The notes beneath the pieces are model-generated. The model did no database searches. It had not been told where the DNA came from and saw only the letters and a list, made by a program, of their open reading frames with translations. The translations under genes and the position numbers were made by a program. Positions 23,662 through 31,368 of a stretch of 64,000 nucleotides of DNA are shown piece after piece. This DNA comes from a virus: IMG/VR virus record IMGVR_UViG_3300024265_000039, positions 22,109-86,108 of that record, one strand, 5' to 3'. The first letter of the stretch is position 1. Each line of letters begins with the position of its first letter.

Positions 23662-24057
23662 TTATCTTTTACGCCCAGAAATTTGCTGTGTTCGGCGATA
23701 AAGGAGATGCAAGGACCGCAACCCTTTCGCATATTCGGGTTTGGCCCGACTTTCTCCCGGTATCGCCCTTAAGCTGCGCTGGAAGTGATTTCTAGCCTCT
23801 TTTGAATAGCGGACAAGCTCGGTGCTTGAACTTGGAAAAAGCCCTGACCCCAAGAGCAACTGTTCAACTACCGGTAGCACTTGGATTAGTATCCGATGGA
23901 TTTCCTCATCCGATCTTGCGTTGGGCCCTCTAGCCAAAGCATATAAGATGTTTAGCTTTCGCAGGGCCATTTTCATTTTCTTTTCGCCATACTTAATGGC
24001 ACGCATCTCCGCTTTTACCATTACTCTGATTTCTGCTCTTAATTGCGGGTTCATCAT
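23662..24057 (-). CDS. Small basic all-helical protein, duplicated copy (131 aa)
   Basis: The N-terminus (MMNPQLRAEIRVMVKAEMRA) is nearly the same as that of the gene at 24197..24580, but the rest has diverged strongly. The protein is basic and helical. It arose by a tandem duplication whose edges are visible (see 24067..24196). Function unknown; similar basic helical proteins recur in the head region. Confidence 0.65.
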   Translation of the reverse strand: MMNPQLRAEIRVMVKAEMRAIKYGEKKMKMALRKLNILYALARGPNARSDEEIHRILIQVLPVVEQLLLGSGLFPSSSTELVRYSKEARNHFQRSLRAIPGESRAKPEYAKGLRSLHLLYRRTQQISGRKR

Positions 24058-24180
24058 TTACTCCTTACATTATTGATCGGGTATGGATACGCAAGATCGT
24101 GGCGATATCCTTTGGAATAGACAACTCAACTCCGGTAGACATATCTGAAACGCCCTGGCGACCGCCGACGCTACTGTCAG
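24047..24180. repeat. 134-bp direct repeat, left copy
   Basis: Matches 24570..24703 over 134 bases with about seven differences and no gaps. Similarity fades leftward into the start of the helical-protein genes. Confidence 0.9.
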
Positions 24181-24196
24181 GATGAGCGTCATGGGG
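24067..24196 (-). pseudogene. Duplicated 3' fragment of the 381-residue connector gene
   Basis: This stretch repeats the last 40-odd codons of the gene at 24588..25733, including its stop (GGRQGVSDMSTGVELSIPKD is unchanged). It has no start and follows the TGA of the 127-residue gene in the same frame. It is a by-product of the tandem duplication that created the second helical-protein gene. Confidence 0.85.
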
Positions 24197-24580
24197 TCAT
24201 AGCCCAGGTCTCATTACCCGCATGGCCCGTACCAATTTGGTCAATTTTCGGGCCGCAAAAACAGCTTCGCGTTGTCCCATCTTAGTCTCCGGCCCCCAAC
24301 GCAATACCTCCTCATAGGCACGCTGTACCTGCCTTGAGTGTTGGACGAGGATTGCTGTGGCGTTTGGGTCTATTTCTTGAAGCGTTCGGTCATCCTCCTT
24401 CAACCCTCTCAGTATGAACCGGATATGTTGTTTGGAACCACGCCGACCGCCATTAACTAGATTTGAATAACGCTTCCACCTCGTAAAGACTTTCTTCATC
24501 CTTGGCCCCCCGAACTTAGCGGCCCTTATTTCCGCTTTTATCACTACTCTGATTTCTGATCTCAACTTCGGGTTCATCAC
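24197..24580 (-). CDS. Small basic all-helical protein (127 aa)
   Basis: Start ATG overlaps an AAGGAGTAAGTG leader just past the connector gene. The protein is rich in Arg and Lys and fully helical in appearance. Its N-terminus matches the 131-residue paralogue. Located among neck genes; it may be a virion-associated DNA-contacting or assembly protein, which is inference. Its TGA is followed in frame by the duplicated connector fragment. Confidence 0.6.
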   Translation of the reverse strand: MMNPKLRSEIRVVIKAEIRAAKFGGPRMKKVFTRWKRYSNLVNGGRRGSKQHIRFILRGLKEDDRTLQEIDPNATAILVQHSRQVQRAYEEVLRWGPETKMGQREAVFAARKLTKLVRAMRVMRPGL

Positions 24581-24703
24581 TTACTCCTTACATTATTGAT
24601 CGGGTATGGAGTTCTAAGATCGTGGCGATGTCCTTTGGAATAGACAACTCAACTCCGGTAGACATATCTGAAACGCCCTGGCGACCGCCGACGCTACTGT
24701 CAG
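24570..24703. repeat. 134-bp direct repeat, right (ancestral) copy
   Basis: Holds the true 3' end of the connector gene and the start of the 127-residue gene. Pairs with 24047..24180. Confidence 0.9.
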
Positions 24704-25733
24704 CATCAAGCCATGTTTTAGCGATAGCCAAGCACGATTCCAGAATAGTCAATGGGACTTCATATCGGTATACAGGTGTGGTTGCGGAATGCGCCGTTGC
24801 CAGAGTGCCGTGCCTTCCCCGACGAACTATGATTTTGTTAGTATCGGTGTCAGTGCTGACCACCCACAACAATTCATCCTCAATGCGCAGCAGATCGTTT
24901 GTTTCAAAACGGGTGATTCCTACATCATCTGTACCGTCCACGTCGTCGAAGGTTAGTTCCGTATCGCCGGCGACTATTCCTCCGGCTTCAACTGTTTCCA
25001 GGGTATCCACCCAGGCATCTTCATATTGTTCGTTGTACCCCCACCATCCACTGATATAGATAGATGGAGAGTACCTTGTCAGGCCGGTCAGGATTCCGCC
25101 TGACCATAAATTCGGCCAGACTAATCGAATCCCCCATTTTGGCTGTACATTGTATTCAATCAGGTGGTAATCCACCCCCCCCACCAACGTATTCAGGTTC
25201 CGTTTGTTGATAGTGGTCGTAGCCGCATGGGTCGCGGCTTGGGTATCAAAGACCGCCCGTTTCACTGTGACGACATTGGTGCTGGTGTCGATCTCCCGAA
25301 CCAGCAGGGCTTCATTGGCAATCTCCAGCACATCCCCGACAGAAATACGCTGGTTTCCATTAGCGTCATTCCCGTCCACGTCAGTTACCGTGATCGTCAC
25401 GTCAGATATTGCCATCCCTCCGCCAGGAACCTCTTCCAGGGTATCGACAACCGTACCCATCGTCACCTGCACCCGGTCTGCCTGTAACAAATCGTACCGG
25501 ACATCCAGGTCTTCATCTGACATAGTGTGCAAACGAAGATCAAGAAACTCCATCGGCACATGGAATCTCCGCACCTCATAATGCGGGGAGAACCTTCGCC
25601 GGGTTACCCGGTCAATGTACTGGGTTGCCCGGCGAAGATAATCTGAGATTTTGCGTACCTCAGCCGCATTGGGAGTAGTCTCGTCGATTACTTTCATCCG
25701 CAAGTAATCGTTATACCTTGCGTAAGACAACAT
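24588..25733 (-). CDS. Head-tail connector/adaptor-like protein with two repeated beta modules (381 aa)
   Basis: AAGGA precedes the ATG. The N-terminal 60 residues are helical, as in head-tail connectors. Two related beta modules follow, near 125-180 (GDVLEIANEALLVREID) and near 265-320 (NDLLRIEDELLWVVSTD then RRGRHGTLATAH). The C-terminal helical part (AIAKTWLDADSSVGG) resembles adaptor proteins. It lies between decoration-type genes and tail completion genes, consistent with a neck role. Confidence 0.55.
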   Translation of the reverse strand: MLSYARYNDYLRMKVIDETTPNAAEVRKISDYLRRATQYIDRVTRRRFSPHYEVRRFHVPMEFLDLRLHTMSDEDLDVRYDLLQADRVQVTMGTVVDTLEEVPGGGMAISDVTITVTDVDGNDANGNQRISVGDVLEIANEALLVREIDTSTNVVTVKRAVFDTQAATHAATTTINKRNLNTLVGGVDYHLIEYNVQPKWGIRLVWPNLWSGGILTGLTRYSPSIYISGWWGYNEQYEDAWVDTLETVEAGGIVAGDTELTFDDVDGTDDVGITRFETNDLLRIEDELLWVVSTDTDTNKIIVRRGRHGTLATAHSATTPVYRYEVPLTILESCLAIAKTWLDADSSVGGRQGVSDMSTGVELSIPKDIATILELHTRSIM

Positions 25734-25751
25734 CGCCGTTGTTCCTTGAAC

Positions 25752-26522
25752 TTACCGGGTCGAGCCAATAACGACGTAATCAACATCCATTGCCCTGGCT
25801 GAGGTTGCGGTCAGATTGGTGATACTGATCCAGGGGGTCAACAGCGCCGTAGTCGCCACTGCCAAAGCATGTGTCGCTACCAGCGTCGGAGTCTGACCGG
25901 TGTAGAAATAGGCATTCCCGGCTGCATCAATCACAATGGAAAAATCACTATAGGCCGTAGAGGGAGCAGCCGTCAGGTCATCGCCTTGTTCTGTCCCTCC
26001 CCCGTTGACCGATACCGCCGAAAAGATGACCGACGTATCGTCATGATTGAACCCGAACAACGCTGCGTCATCGGCTACCGCCGTCGGCGTGGTATGTGAG
26101 GTGAACGCCTGACCATTGGTTTCGGACAGGGCATCGGACAACCCGATCTCAACACCACGCAAGGTAATCGCAGTGATCTGCTTAACACGAGCGCGGAAGA
26201 TGATCGGGCCGGAACTGACCAGCCAATGTAACCCCAAACAAAGCGTCGCATTGGCATTGTCATCGGTATGGGTAGTGAGCCGGATTGCCCCGGCAGCTTG
26301 CTGGTTCAGCGTAGCCGTCGAGGAAGTGGACAAATCGGTTGCCCATTCCGCCTTCATGGTATCGCCCAGGAAATCGTCGAAATAGCCGACGTGGTTGTGC
26401 GACCCGGCGTTTGACAGTAATGAAGCAAGCGCCTCATAATGAAACTCCAACGGGACGGGGGTATTATCCCGTAATCCCATTTCGTCGCCCATTTGCCGTC
26501 CTGCAATATTTACATTACTCAT
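25752..26522 (-). CDS. Concanavalin-like virion protein (256 aa)
   Basis: AGGAG precedes the ATG. After about 40 residues the sequence YFDDFLGDTMKAEW opens a beta-sandwich (about 45-250) of a kind seen in phage decoration and adhesion proteins. It sits just downstream of the capsid and small decoration-type genes. Likely a capsid-surface or neck protein; no enzyme motif. Confidence 0.5.
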   Translation of the reverse strand: MSNVNIAGRQMGDEMGLRDNTPVPLEFHYEALASLLSNAGSHNHVGYFDDFLGDTMKAEWATDLSTSSTATLNQQAAGAIRLTTHTDDNANATLCLGLHWLVSSGPIIFRARVKQITAITLRGVEIGLSDALSETNGQAFTSHTTPTAVADDAALFGFNHDDTSVIFSAVSVNGGGTEQGDDLTAAPSTAYSDFSIVIDAAGNAYFYTGQTPTLVATHALAVATTALLTPWISITNLTATSARAMDVDYVVIGSTR

Positions 26523-26533
26523 GGGTCACGCTC

Positions 26534-26947
26534 CTATCCAAGCTGGGATGTCTGAGTATCCCAAGTGCTATCTTGGGTGATGTTCCCCTGGTTGCGGAGA
26601 CCACGTTTGATTTCGACCAGCGAGTATGTCCCGCCGCTCAGGGTCACCTTGAGGCTGACATACCTTTTCGCGGCAGTGATTTGGGCCGCATCTATCTCGA
26701 ACGTATAGATACGCCCGGCGGTATCGGCGGTTACGGCGGCGGTCAAAATATCTTCCGCGCTCGTACCGGAACTGTCTGTTGCAATAGATATATCTACCTC
26801 AACATCGCAAGATGCGTGCGAAATTAGCATGTAGACAATCCGTTCGGCGTCAGCAAAAACCTTTGACCATGATTGGGTATAGCTTCCGCTCAGGGCTTGC
26901 CCCAGCAACCTGATTTGTGTCTCGTCATGCAGTGTTCTGTAAGCCAT
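26534..26947 (-). CDS. Small beta-rich protein next to the capsid gene (137 aa)
   Basis: AGGAG precedes the ATG, 13 bases after the capsid gene. The protein is Thr/Ser/Ala-rich with regular strands. Position suggests a capsid decoration or minor head protein. No specific family recognised. Confidence 0.5.
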   Translation of the reverse strand: MAYRTLHDETQIRLLGQALSGSYTQSWSKVFADAERIVYMLISHASCDVEVDISIATDSSGTSAEDILTAAVTADTAGRIYTFEIDAAQITAAKRYVSLKVTLSGGTYSLVEIKRGLRNQGNITQDSTWDTQTSQLG

Positions 26948-26960
26948 TGTGTTTGTACTC

Positions 26961-29180
26961 CTAGCTAGTGGCGATCTTGAGGACTTTGATCGCAGCCGGT
27001 TGGGTTACCTGCCCACCCAATCGTGCGCGTCCTAAAAAGAGCGCCTGATCCTGTACTGCATAGGCGCTATCGTCAAACCGTCGAATGCTGAATTCTATCC
27101 GCTTGCCGATGGTGTAGCCACGGCTCAAATCGCCCAGAATGAGCGGGAAAGCGTTGGCGGCGATGTCGTCAGCGAATTCGTTGTAGACAATCGGGCGGTT
27201 CAAAAGCGATGCGGGGATGCCCTGGTTCAAGCCTTGGTCATCGCCCCACAGATAACGACCGTTAGCATCTTTGATCTGAGCAATGATGTCGGCAGTATTG
27301 GAGTTCATGAACCATTTGGCACGCTTGCGGTATCCGGGCGGTAGCTGAAGCAGCATACTTCGAATAACATCTGGGTCATCCATGGTCGCGGCTTTCCCAC
27401 TGGCAAGGTAACCGGAGACACTGGAAACGGCGGTGCTGGCCGATCCGGTGACGCGGGTATCATTGACAATCCCCGACATTTTACCCTGGCCGTCACCACC
27501 CCAAATCAACTCCTCATATTCCTTGGCAATGGCCTCTGCGAATGATTCGGAGATCATCTCTTGCAGATCGAAGGCGGCGTCTTCCAGCGCGGATAGAGTT
27601 GATGTGGTACTGACAAGCGATACATGGATAGGCAATTGGATTTGCCCCAAGGTGATTTCCGAGATGGCTGAAGCTGCTTGGTTGGCAGGAGATTCCCCAG
27701 GCCAACTAACGCTACCTGAATAGGCACGACGGCCATCAGACGTAATCAGATCAGGGATCAGAACCCGATCACTTGACGTTTGGCGAACTTTACATTCCGC
27801 CGCAGTAACTGCATCGACCATGATGTTACGATTCAGTTCGCGCACAAAATCGTCAGGGACAGCAAACCCGATACTGCCTGATGTGCTGGTGTTGAGCGCC
27901 TTGATCGCCTGACCATCAGAATTGCGATGGCTATCAGCGCTCCCCATATCCCTTTCGCCACTCCGCAGGATATAACGCTGGGTTTCGTTCATATTGGGCA
28001 GACCGAAACGGATATATTGTACGAATGCTGACTTGTACGCCTTTGGCTGGTCGGCAGCATCCTGGACAACCCGGACGCGCCCCTGCCCTACCTGGTCTTC
28101 ACCGGGAGCGGTCATCTGCTCCAATTGGGCAACACGGTCTTCAAGTTTCTCGGTGTAGGATTTGCGGCCCCGTGTCTTTGTACGCGCCTTTGATCGACGA
28201 CGACGGGCCAACTTTTTCATCATGGCACGGAAACTTTTTTCTCCCGCTTCATCATCGTCGAGTTCGGCCATCATAGCTTCGACCGCTTCATCATCGTCGA
28301 GTTCGGCCATCACAGCGTCGTCGTCTTCATCAAGACCGTCCATCATCACGGCGTCTTCATCATCATCAAGACCGTCCATCATCACGGCGTCGTCGTCTTC
28401 GTCGAGACCGTCCATCGACACGGCGTCGTCATCATCGTCGAGACCGTCCATCGACACGGCGTCGTCGTCTTCGTCGAGACCGTCCATCATCACGGTATCA
28501 TCTTCATCAAGATCGGCGGCAATAGCCTCCACATCTTCTTCAGTAGCTCGATACCCATAAGTTTTCAGGGTATTGCGAACAAATTGCAACGTGCTTTTTC
28601 GTGGCATTGGTGGTTCTCCTTCAATTTGTGTTGACTTCGTAGATATGCCTTCCATCTGTGCGAGGTAAACATGCACAGGGTCAGATTCCGGCAAGACTGC
28701 CTTCATTGCCCGTACCGTAGTTTTATGCGGTTGCGCCGGTGTGGGCGTAATGCTTCCCTCGAATAGAGGCCATACTAAAATCTCTCCGTCAGGTGCAATT
28801 TTCACCAGATGGTCAATGCTTCCCGATGACCAACCGAACTGATGCTGCTTGATCGTCCCGTAGACTTCACGGGCATATTTGTTGGCGAGATCAATTTGCG
28901 CCTGCACCCATAACCCAACATCATCACGCTTCAATGTCTTGACCCTCCCGATTGGATCAAGACCCAACTTGCCGTCGAAACCATGATGAAATAGCAGAGG
29001 GTAATCAGGAAAATAGTCCAGACGTAACTCAGTTCGGGGGGTGAAAAACTGACCTTCTAAATCCGCATCCGTTGATTTTCCCCAGGCAATCAGGTAACCC
29101 TCGACAAGGCCATTGCCTAACGGTCGTGCCTTGACTCGTAATCCAGGGTGATGAACCATTGTACCGGGGGGTGCAACCAT
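26961..29180 (-). CDS. Fused prohead protease - acidic repeat - HK97-fold major capsid protein (739 aa)
   Basis: Start is ATG 29180, seven bases after AGGAGG. Residues about 10-165 are an S78-type prohead protease with LLFHHG (His65/66) and GWSSGS (Ser118-121). An acidic tandem repeat (about 229-316) and basic segment (about 320-345) follow. From about 380 the HK97-fold capsid domain begins, with ALNTSTSGSIGFAVPDDFV and a long core ending ARLGGQVTQPAAIKVLKIA. A second start inside the ORF (ATG 28607, AAGGAG at 8 bases) would give a 548-residue product without protease. The protease then probably cuts itself off and trims the repeat region, as in HK97-like phages. Confidence 0.85.
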   Translation of the reverse strand: MVAPPGTMVHHPGLRVKARPLGNGLVEGYLIAWGKSTDADLEGQFFTPRTELRLDYFPDYPLLFHHGFDGKLGLDPIGRVKTLKRDDVGLWVQAQIDLANKYAREVYGTIKQHQFGWSSGSIDHLVKIAPDGEILVWPLFEGSITPTPAQPHKTTVRAMKAVLPESDPVHVYLAQMEGISTKSTQIEGEPPMPRKSTLQFVRNTLKTYGYRATEEDVEAIAADLDEDDTVMMDGLDEDDDAVSMDGLDDDDDAVSMDGLDEDDDAVMMDGLDDDEDAVMMDGLDEDDDAVMAELDDDEAVEAMMAELDDDEAGEKSFRAMMKKLARRRRSKARTKTRGRKSYTEKLEDRVAQLEQMTAPGEDQVGQGRVRVVQDAADQPKAYKSAFVQYIRFGLPNMNETQRYILRSGERDMGSADSHRNSDGQAIKALNTSTSGSIGFAVPDDFVRELNRNIMVDAVTAAECKVRQTSSDRVLIPDLITSDGRRAYSGSVSWPGESPANQAASAISEITLGQIQLPIHVSLVSTTSTLSALEDAAFDLQEMISESFAEAIAKEYEELIWGGDGQGKMSGIVNDTRVTGSASTAVSSVSGYLASGKAATMDDPDVIRSMLLQLPPGYRKRAKWFMNSNTADIIAQIKDANGRYLWGDDQGLNQGIPASLLNRPIVYNEFADDIAANAFPLILGDLSRGYTIGKRIEFSIRRFDDSAYAVQDQALFLGRARLGGQVTQPAAIKVLKIATS
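28233..28497 (-). repeat. Tandem 36-bp repeats encoding acidic dodecapeptides
   Basis: Five units of the type MDGLDEDDDAVS are followed by two shorter AELDDDEA units, all in frame within the capsid ORF. They occupy the place of the scaffold (delta) domain between protease and capsid. Confidence 0.9.
28605..28620 (-). promoter_or_regulatory. Internal ribosome-binding site and start in the protease-capsid ORF
   Basis: Minus-strand AAGGAG lies 8 bases before ATG 28607-28605, in frame with the capsid domain and just past the protease domain. It would express a scaffold-capsid protein separately, like the nested scaffold genes of other phages. Confidence 0.65.
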
Positions 29181-29194
29181 AGGGGAGCCTCCTG

Positions 29195-29238
29195 AAAAAA
29201 CAAAAGCCCCAACCTGTATGAGTAATACAGGTCGGGGC
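29195..29238 (-). terminator. Strong hairpin with T-tract just before the capsid RBS
   Basis: GCCCC.ACCTGTAT pairs with ATACAGGT.GGGGC around a 5-nt loop with one internal mismatch, followed on the minus strand by TTTTGTTTTTT. The capsid gene's AGGAGG begins three bases later. It may terminate, attenuate or stabilise the capsid message. Confidence 0.7.
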
Positions 29239-29313
29239 ACATTTGTACGCAGACCAAAAACAAACTCGATTTCAGCCTACCACAAACAAAGGGGATTGCG
29301 CAACCCCCCAATT

Positions 29314-29553
29314 TTATTTGGTTTTCTTGGCCGGTTTCAACTTGTACGCTCTCTCTATTGCCCGGACAGCCTGCCACCGCCCCCGGCGAACTGACTCAAA
29401 ATATGCCTTCAAAGCGGCGGGAAGACGATCGAAATCCAATTTGTCAATCTCGCGTAATTCTTGAAGATAAGCCCGTCGAATAGCCTCCATCTGCAACCGC
29501 AGTTGGGTTTTGGAAATTTTGTCGTTAATGCTGGAACTGCGGTTGTTACTCAT
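29314..29553 (-). CDS. Small basic helical protein (79 aa)
   Basis: The start overlaps the stop of the upstream neck gene (ATGA). The protein is basic, helical and Lys-rich at its end (KLKPAKKTK). It ends about 75 bases before the capsid terminator hairpin. Resembles the other small basic helical proteins in general character only. Confidence 0.55.
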   Translation of the reverse strand: MSNNRSSSINDKISKTQLRLQMEAIRRAYLQELREIDKLDFDRLPAALKAYFESVRRGRWQAVRAIERAYKLKPAKKTK

Positions 29554-30173
29554 GGCGCGACCGCCTCAAGTTCCGTAGCCAGCACTTCCCCGGATAATGC
29601 ATGGGCCTCTCCTACGTAGTGTTGAATGGTAGGGAAAGCCGGTTTCCAACCTCGATCTTTGTGGAACGGTTGGATCGGTTGCCGGTATCGCCGGGATGAC
29701 CGGGCGGATTTCCCAAACCCGAAACCTCCTACCACAAAAATATAGTAGCGCGTCTCCCCCTTCCCCCAGGTTGATATGGCGGTATTGCCCAACCGCAACT
29801 TCAACTTTGTGCGCCCGGCTGTCAGGGTATAATTCCATCCCCTGCCGAGCGCACCTTTACGACGATAACTGATGTCATCAGGGGTACCGCGCCGAATCGC
29901 GTCCCGGCGTAACATCATCAAGACATACCGCCTTTGCTTGGGACTTTTCCAGCGCATCTTCATGCCTTTTTGACGGGGAGGGTAGCGGCGCAATTCCCGC
30001 AACATCGGCCCCATCACACGTATTCGTATCTGGGAGGCAGTACGCTGCATGACTTTGTTTGGGAGCCGCCTCAATCGTTCTCGTGACTTGGCTATCCGTG
30101 CCTGAGCCGCCCGTAAGGTCGTCGGCTGATTGGCGTTCAGGACAATGGTTTTCAGTTGCTTTCTTCGCGGCAT
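29550..30173 (-). CDS. HK97 gp10-like neck / tail completion protein (207 aa)
   Basis: GGAGAA precedes the ATG. The N-terminal half is very basic and helical. The centre (SYRRKGALGRGWNY, about 103-116) has the pattern of gp10-type proteins, where an LxxSW-like strand follows a helical arm. The C-terminus ends in a helix after GWKPAFPTIQHYVG. It is the first minus-strand gene after the plus-strand module and may be driven by the promoter at 30228-30257. Probable neck protein. Confidence 0.5.
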   Translation of the reverse strand: MPRRKQLKTIVLNANQPTTLRAAQARIAKSRERLRRLPNKVMQRTASQIRIRVMGPMLRELRRYPPRQKGMKMRWKSPKQRRYVLMMLRRDAIRRGTPDDISYRRKGALGRGWNYTLTAGRTKLKLRLGNTAISTWGKGETRYYIFVVGGFGFGKSARSSRRYRQPIQPFHKDRGWKPAFPTIQHYVGEAHALSGEVLATELEAVAP

Positions 30174-30227
30174 TATTTCTCCATGTAAAGCCCGTAATGC
30201 GTGGAGTTTGTTCCTTGGTCATGCCTT

Positions 30228-30257
30228 AGTGTACAACGAATTGTCATACCGTTGCAA
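30228..30257 (-). promoter_or_regulatory. Possible divergent promoter for the capsid operon
   Basis: On the minus strand TTGCAA (30257-30252), an 18-base spacer and TACACT (30233-30228) lie upstream of the gp10-like gene. It overlaps the plus-strand promoter at 30241-30269, so the two may compete. Confidence 0.4.
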
Positions 30258-30269
30258 TTGTGGCATAAT
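30241..30269 (+). promoter_or_regulatory. Near-consensus sigma70 promoter of the cargo module
   Basis: TTGTCA (30241-30246), 17 bases, CATAAT (30264-30269). It starts the plus-strand module inside the minus-strand late genes. Confidence 0.75.
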
Positions 30270-30290
30270 AGAGAAGCAGTAAACGCAAGG
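30259..30290 (+). repeat. 32-bp direct repeat, first copy
   Basis: Begins TGTGGCATAATAG and includes the -10 box of the module promoter. Identical to 31271..31302. Confidence 0.95.
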
Positions 30291-30315
30291 TGAACGAATA
30301 TTATAAAGGTAGGGC

Positions 30316-30495
30316 ATGATGATGTACCAAAAAGCCGAAATTGATGATTTGAGAGAACGGGTGGAGTTCTTAGAGCGGCGAGCCAACGACACCCAAAAAC
30401 ATATAGAAGGGCTGATGTCGTTGATTGATAAACTTAAACACAATCAGCAACAGGTGGTAAGCGGTATTCAAAAGGAGTTGGAAAGAAGAGGATGA
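30316..30495 (+). CDS. Small coiled-coil protein (59 aa)
   Basis: Three consecutive ATG codons follow AAGGTAGGG. The protein is a charged heptad coiled coil from end to end (IDDLRERVEFLERR, LMSLIDKLK). First gene of the plus-strand module. Function unknown; it may oligomerise. Confidence 0.7.
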   Translation: MMMYQKAEIDDLRERVEFLERRANDTQKHIEGLMSLIDKLKHNQQQVVSGIQKELERRG

Positions 30496-30499
30496 TGGG

Positions 30500-30745
30500 A
30501 TGAGCAGAATAATGAAAGATGTAATTCATTTGACTATCGAATATATTCACCCTGGGCGCTTTGATGAAGATACTATCCCCAGTGCTATGGATGTCATACG
30601 CTCTCGATTTCCAAGTTCTCTGCGGATTGATTTTGACAAAACCGAGCGACGTGGACATTCAATGGTCGTAATTGCAATTGTGTGGATTGATGACCCAGAT
30701 AATTGCGACTCAGAGATAGCGGAATCAAAAGGCGTAAGACGATGA
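30500..30745 (+). CDS. Small alpha/beta protein (81 aa)
   Basis: ATG 30500 lies four bases after the previous stop. The sequence shows strand-helix-strand order (HLTIEYIHPG, AMDVIRSRFP, MVVIAIVWIDDP). Its stop overlaps the next start (ATGA), so it is coupled to the DUF5662 gene. No family recognised. Confidence 0.6.
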   Translation: MSRIMKDVIHLTIEYIHPGRFDEDTIPSAMDVIRSRFPSSLRIDFDKTERRGHSMVVIAIVWIDDPDNCDSEIAESKGVRR

Positions 30746-31356
30746 GAAGACATTGGCAATACTTCAAATACATCATGCGCCATAAGTGGTTTGTGTTGCT
30801 GGAATGTTGGCTGGACGGGTTATATTGGCGCGGTATCGTTCACGATTTGAGCAAGTTCTCCCCCTCTGAGTGGAGAGAATATGTATGGAGATTTGCCTAC
30901 AAAAATGTAGACCCCCGCCATATCCATGATAAAGAATATTTGATGGCCTTCAATCATCATTTGAATAAGAACGATCACCATTGGCAACATTGGTGCTATG
31001 TCCGGGATAGTGGTGAAATCAAATACTTGCCAATGCCTGATAAAGCGCGACGTGAAATGCTGGCCGATTGGCGTGGCATGGGGCGGGCGTTGGGCAAACC
31101 GGATACACGCGGTTGGTATCTTGCGAATAGCGAAAATATCCACTTGCATCCTGATACCCGGAAATGGGTCGATTTTCAATTGAAGGTTTGTATCTGTGGA
31201 GATATGACCTTCAAAGGCTATCATCTTTGCCATGCCTGCTTATTGGGCGAAAGCGCAAGCCGAAAGATAATGTGGCATAATAGAGAAGCAGTAAACGCAA
31301 GGAAGCGCACCCCCCAAGAGGAATGCGCTTCAGATTTCAGTCAGAAAGACCTATGA
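30742..31356 (+). CDS. DUF5662-family protein with C-terminal zinc-binding segment (204 aa)
   Basis: Start ATG 30742 overlaps the upstream stop. The N-terminal region shows the DUF5662 pattern: GLYWRGIVHDLSKFSPSEW and FNHHLNKNDHHWQHW, with conserved His and Asp residues that could bind metal. A C-terminal part adds CICG and CHAC (about 160-180). The last 30 codons are encoded by the second copy of the 32-bp repeat and its flank, so the original end of the gene may have been replaced. DUF5662 has no known function and is frequent in phages. Confidence 0.75.
   Translation: MRRHWQYFKYIMRHKWFVLLECWLDGLYWRGIVHDLSKFSPSEWREYVWRFAYKNVDPRHIHDKEYLMAFNHHLNKNDHHWQHWCYVRDSGEIKYLPMPDKARREMLADWRGMGRALGKPDTRGWYLANSENIHLHPDTRKWVDFQLKVCICGDMTFKGYHLCHACLLGESASRKIMWHNREAVNARKRTPQEECASDFSQKDL
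31271..31302 (+). repeat. 32-bp direct repeat, second copy, inside the DUF5662 gene
   Basis: Identical to 30259..30290 but without the -35 box. It is followed by an 8-bp inverted repeat, GAAGCGCA with TGCGCTTC (about 31302-31331), near the gene end. Confidence 0.95.
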
Positions 31357-31368
31357 GGAGATTATACC

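Noticed and set aside
24197-24199. TGA followed in frame by about 43 further codons as another readthrough case
   Set aside because: The codons after it are the duplicated end of the connector gene, so the in-frame relation is a by-product of the duplication.
28233-28497. Regular 36-bp repeats that could suggest a CRISPR array
   Set aside because: The units are contiguous, with no spacers, and translate in frame into a capsid-linked repeat. No CRISPR array is seen anywhere in the window.
28162-28560. Open plus-strand frame of Ser-rich sequence opposite the capsid gene
   Set aside because: It is the mirror of the acidic tandem repeat; its low-complexity Ser/Thr content follows from the GAC/GAT repeats on the coding strand.
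29878-30222. 114-codon minus frame over the gp10-like gene
   Set aside because: Low-complexity composition and no RBS; the gp10-like frame has both family-like sequence and an RBS.
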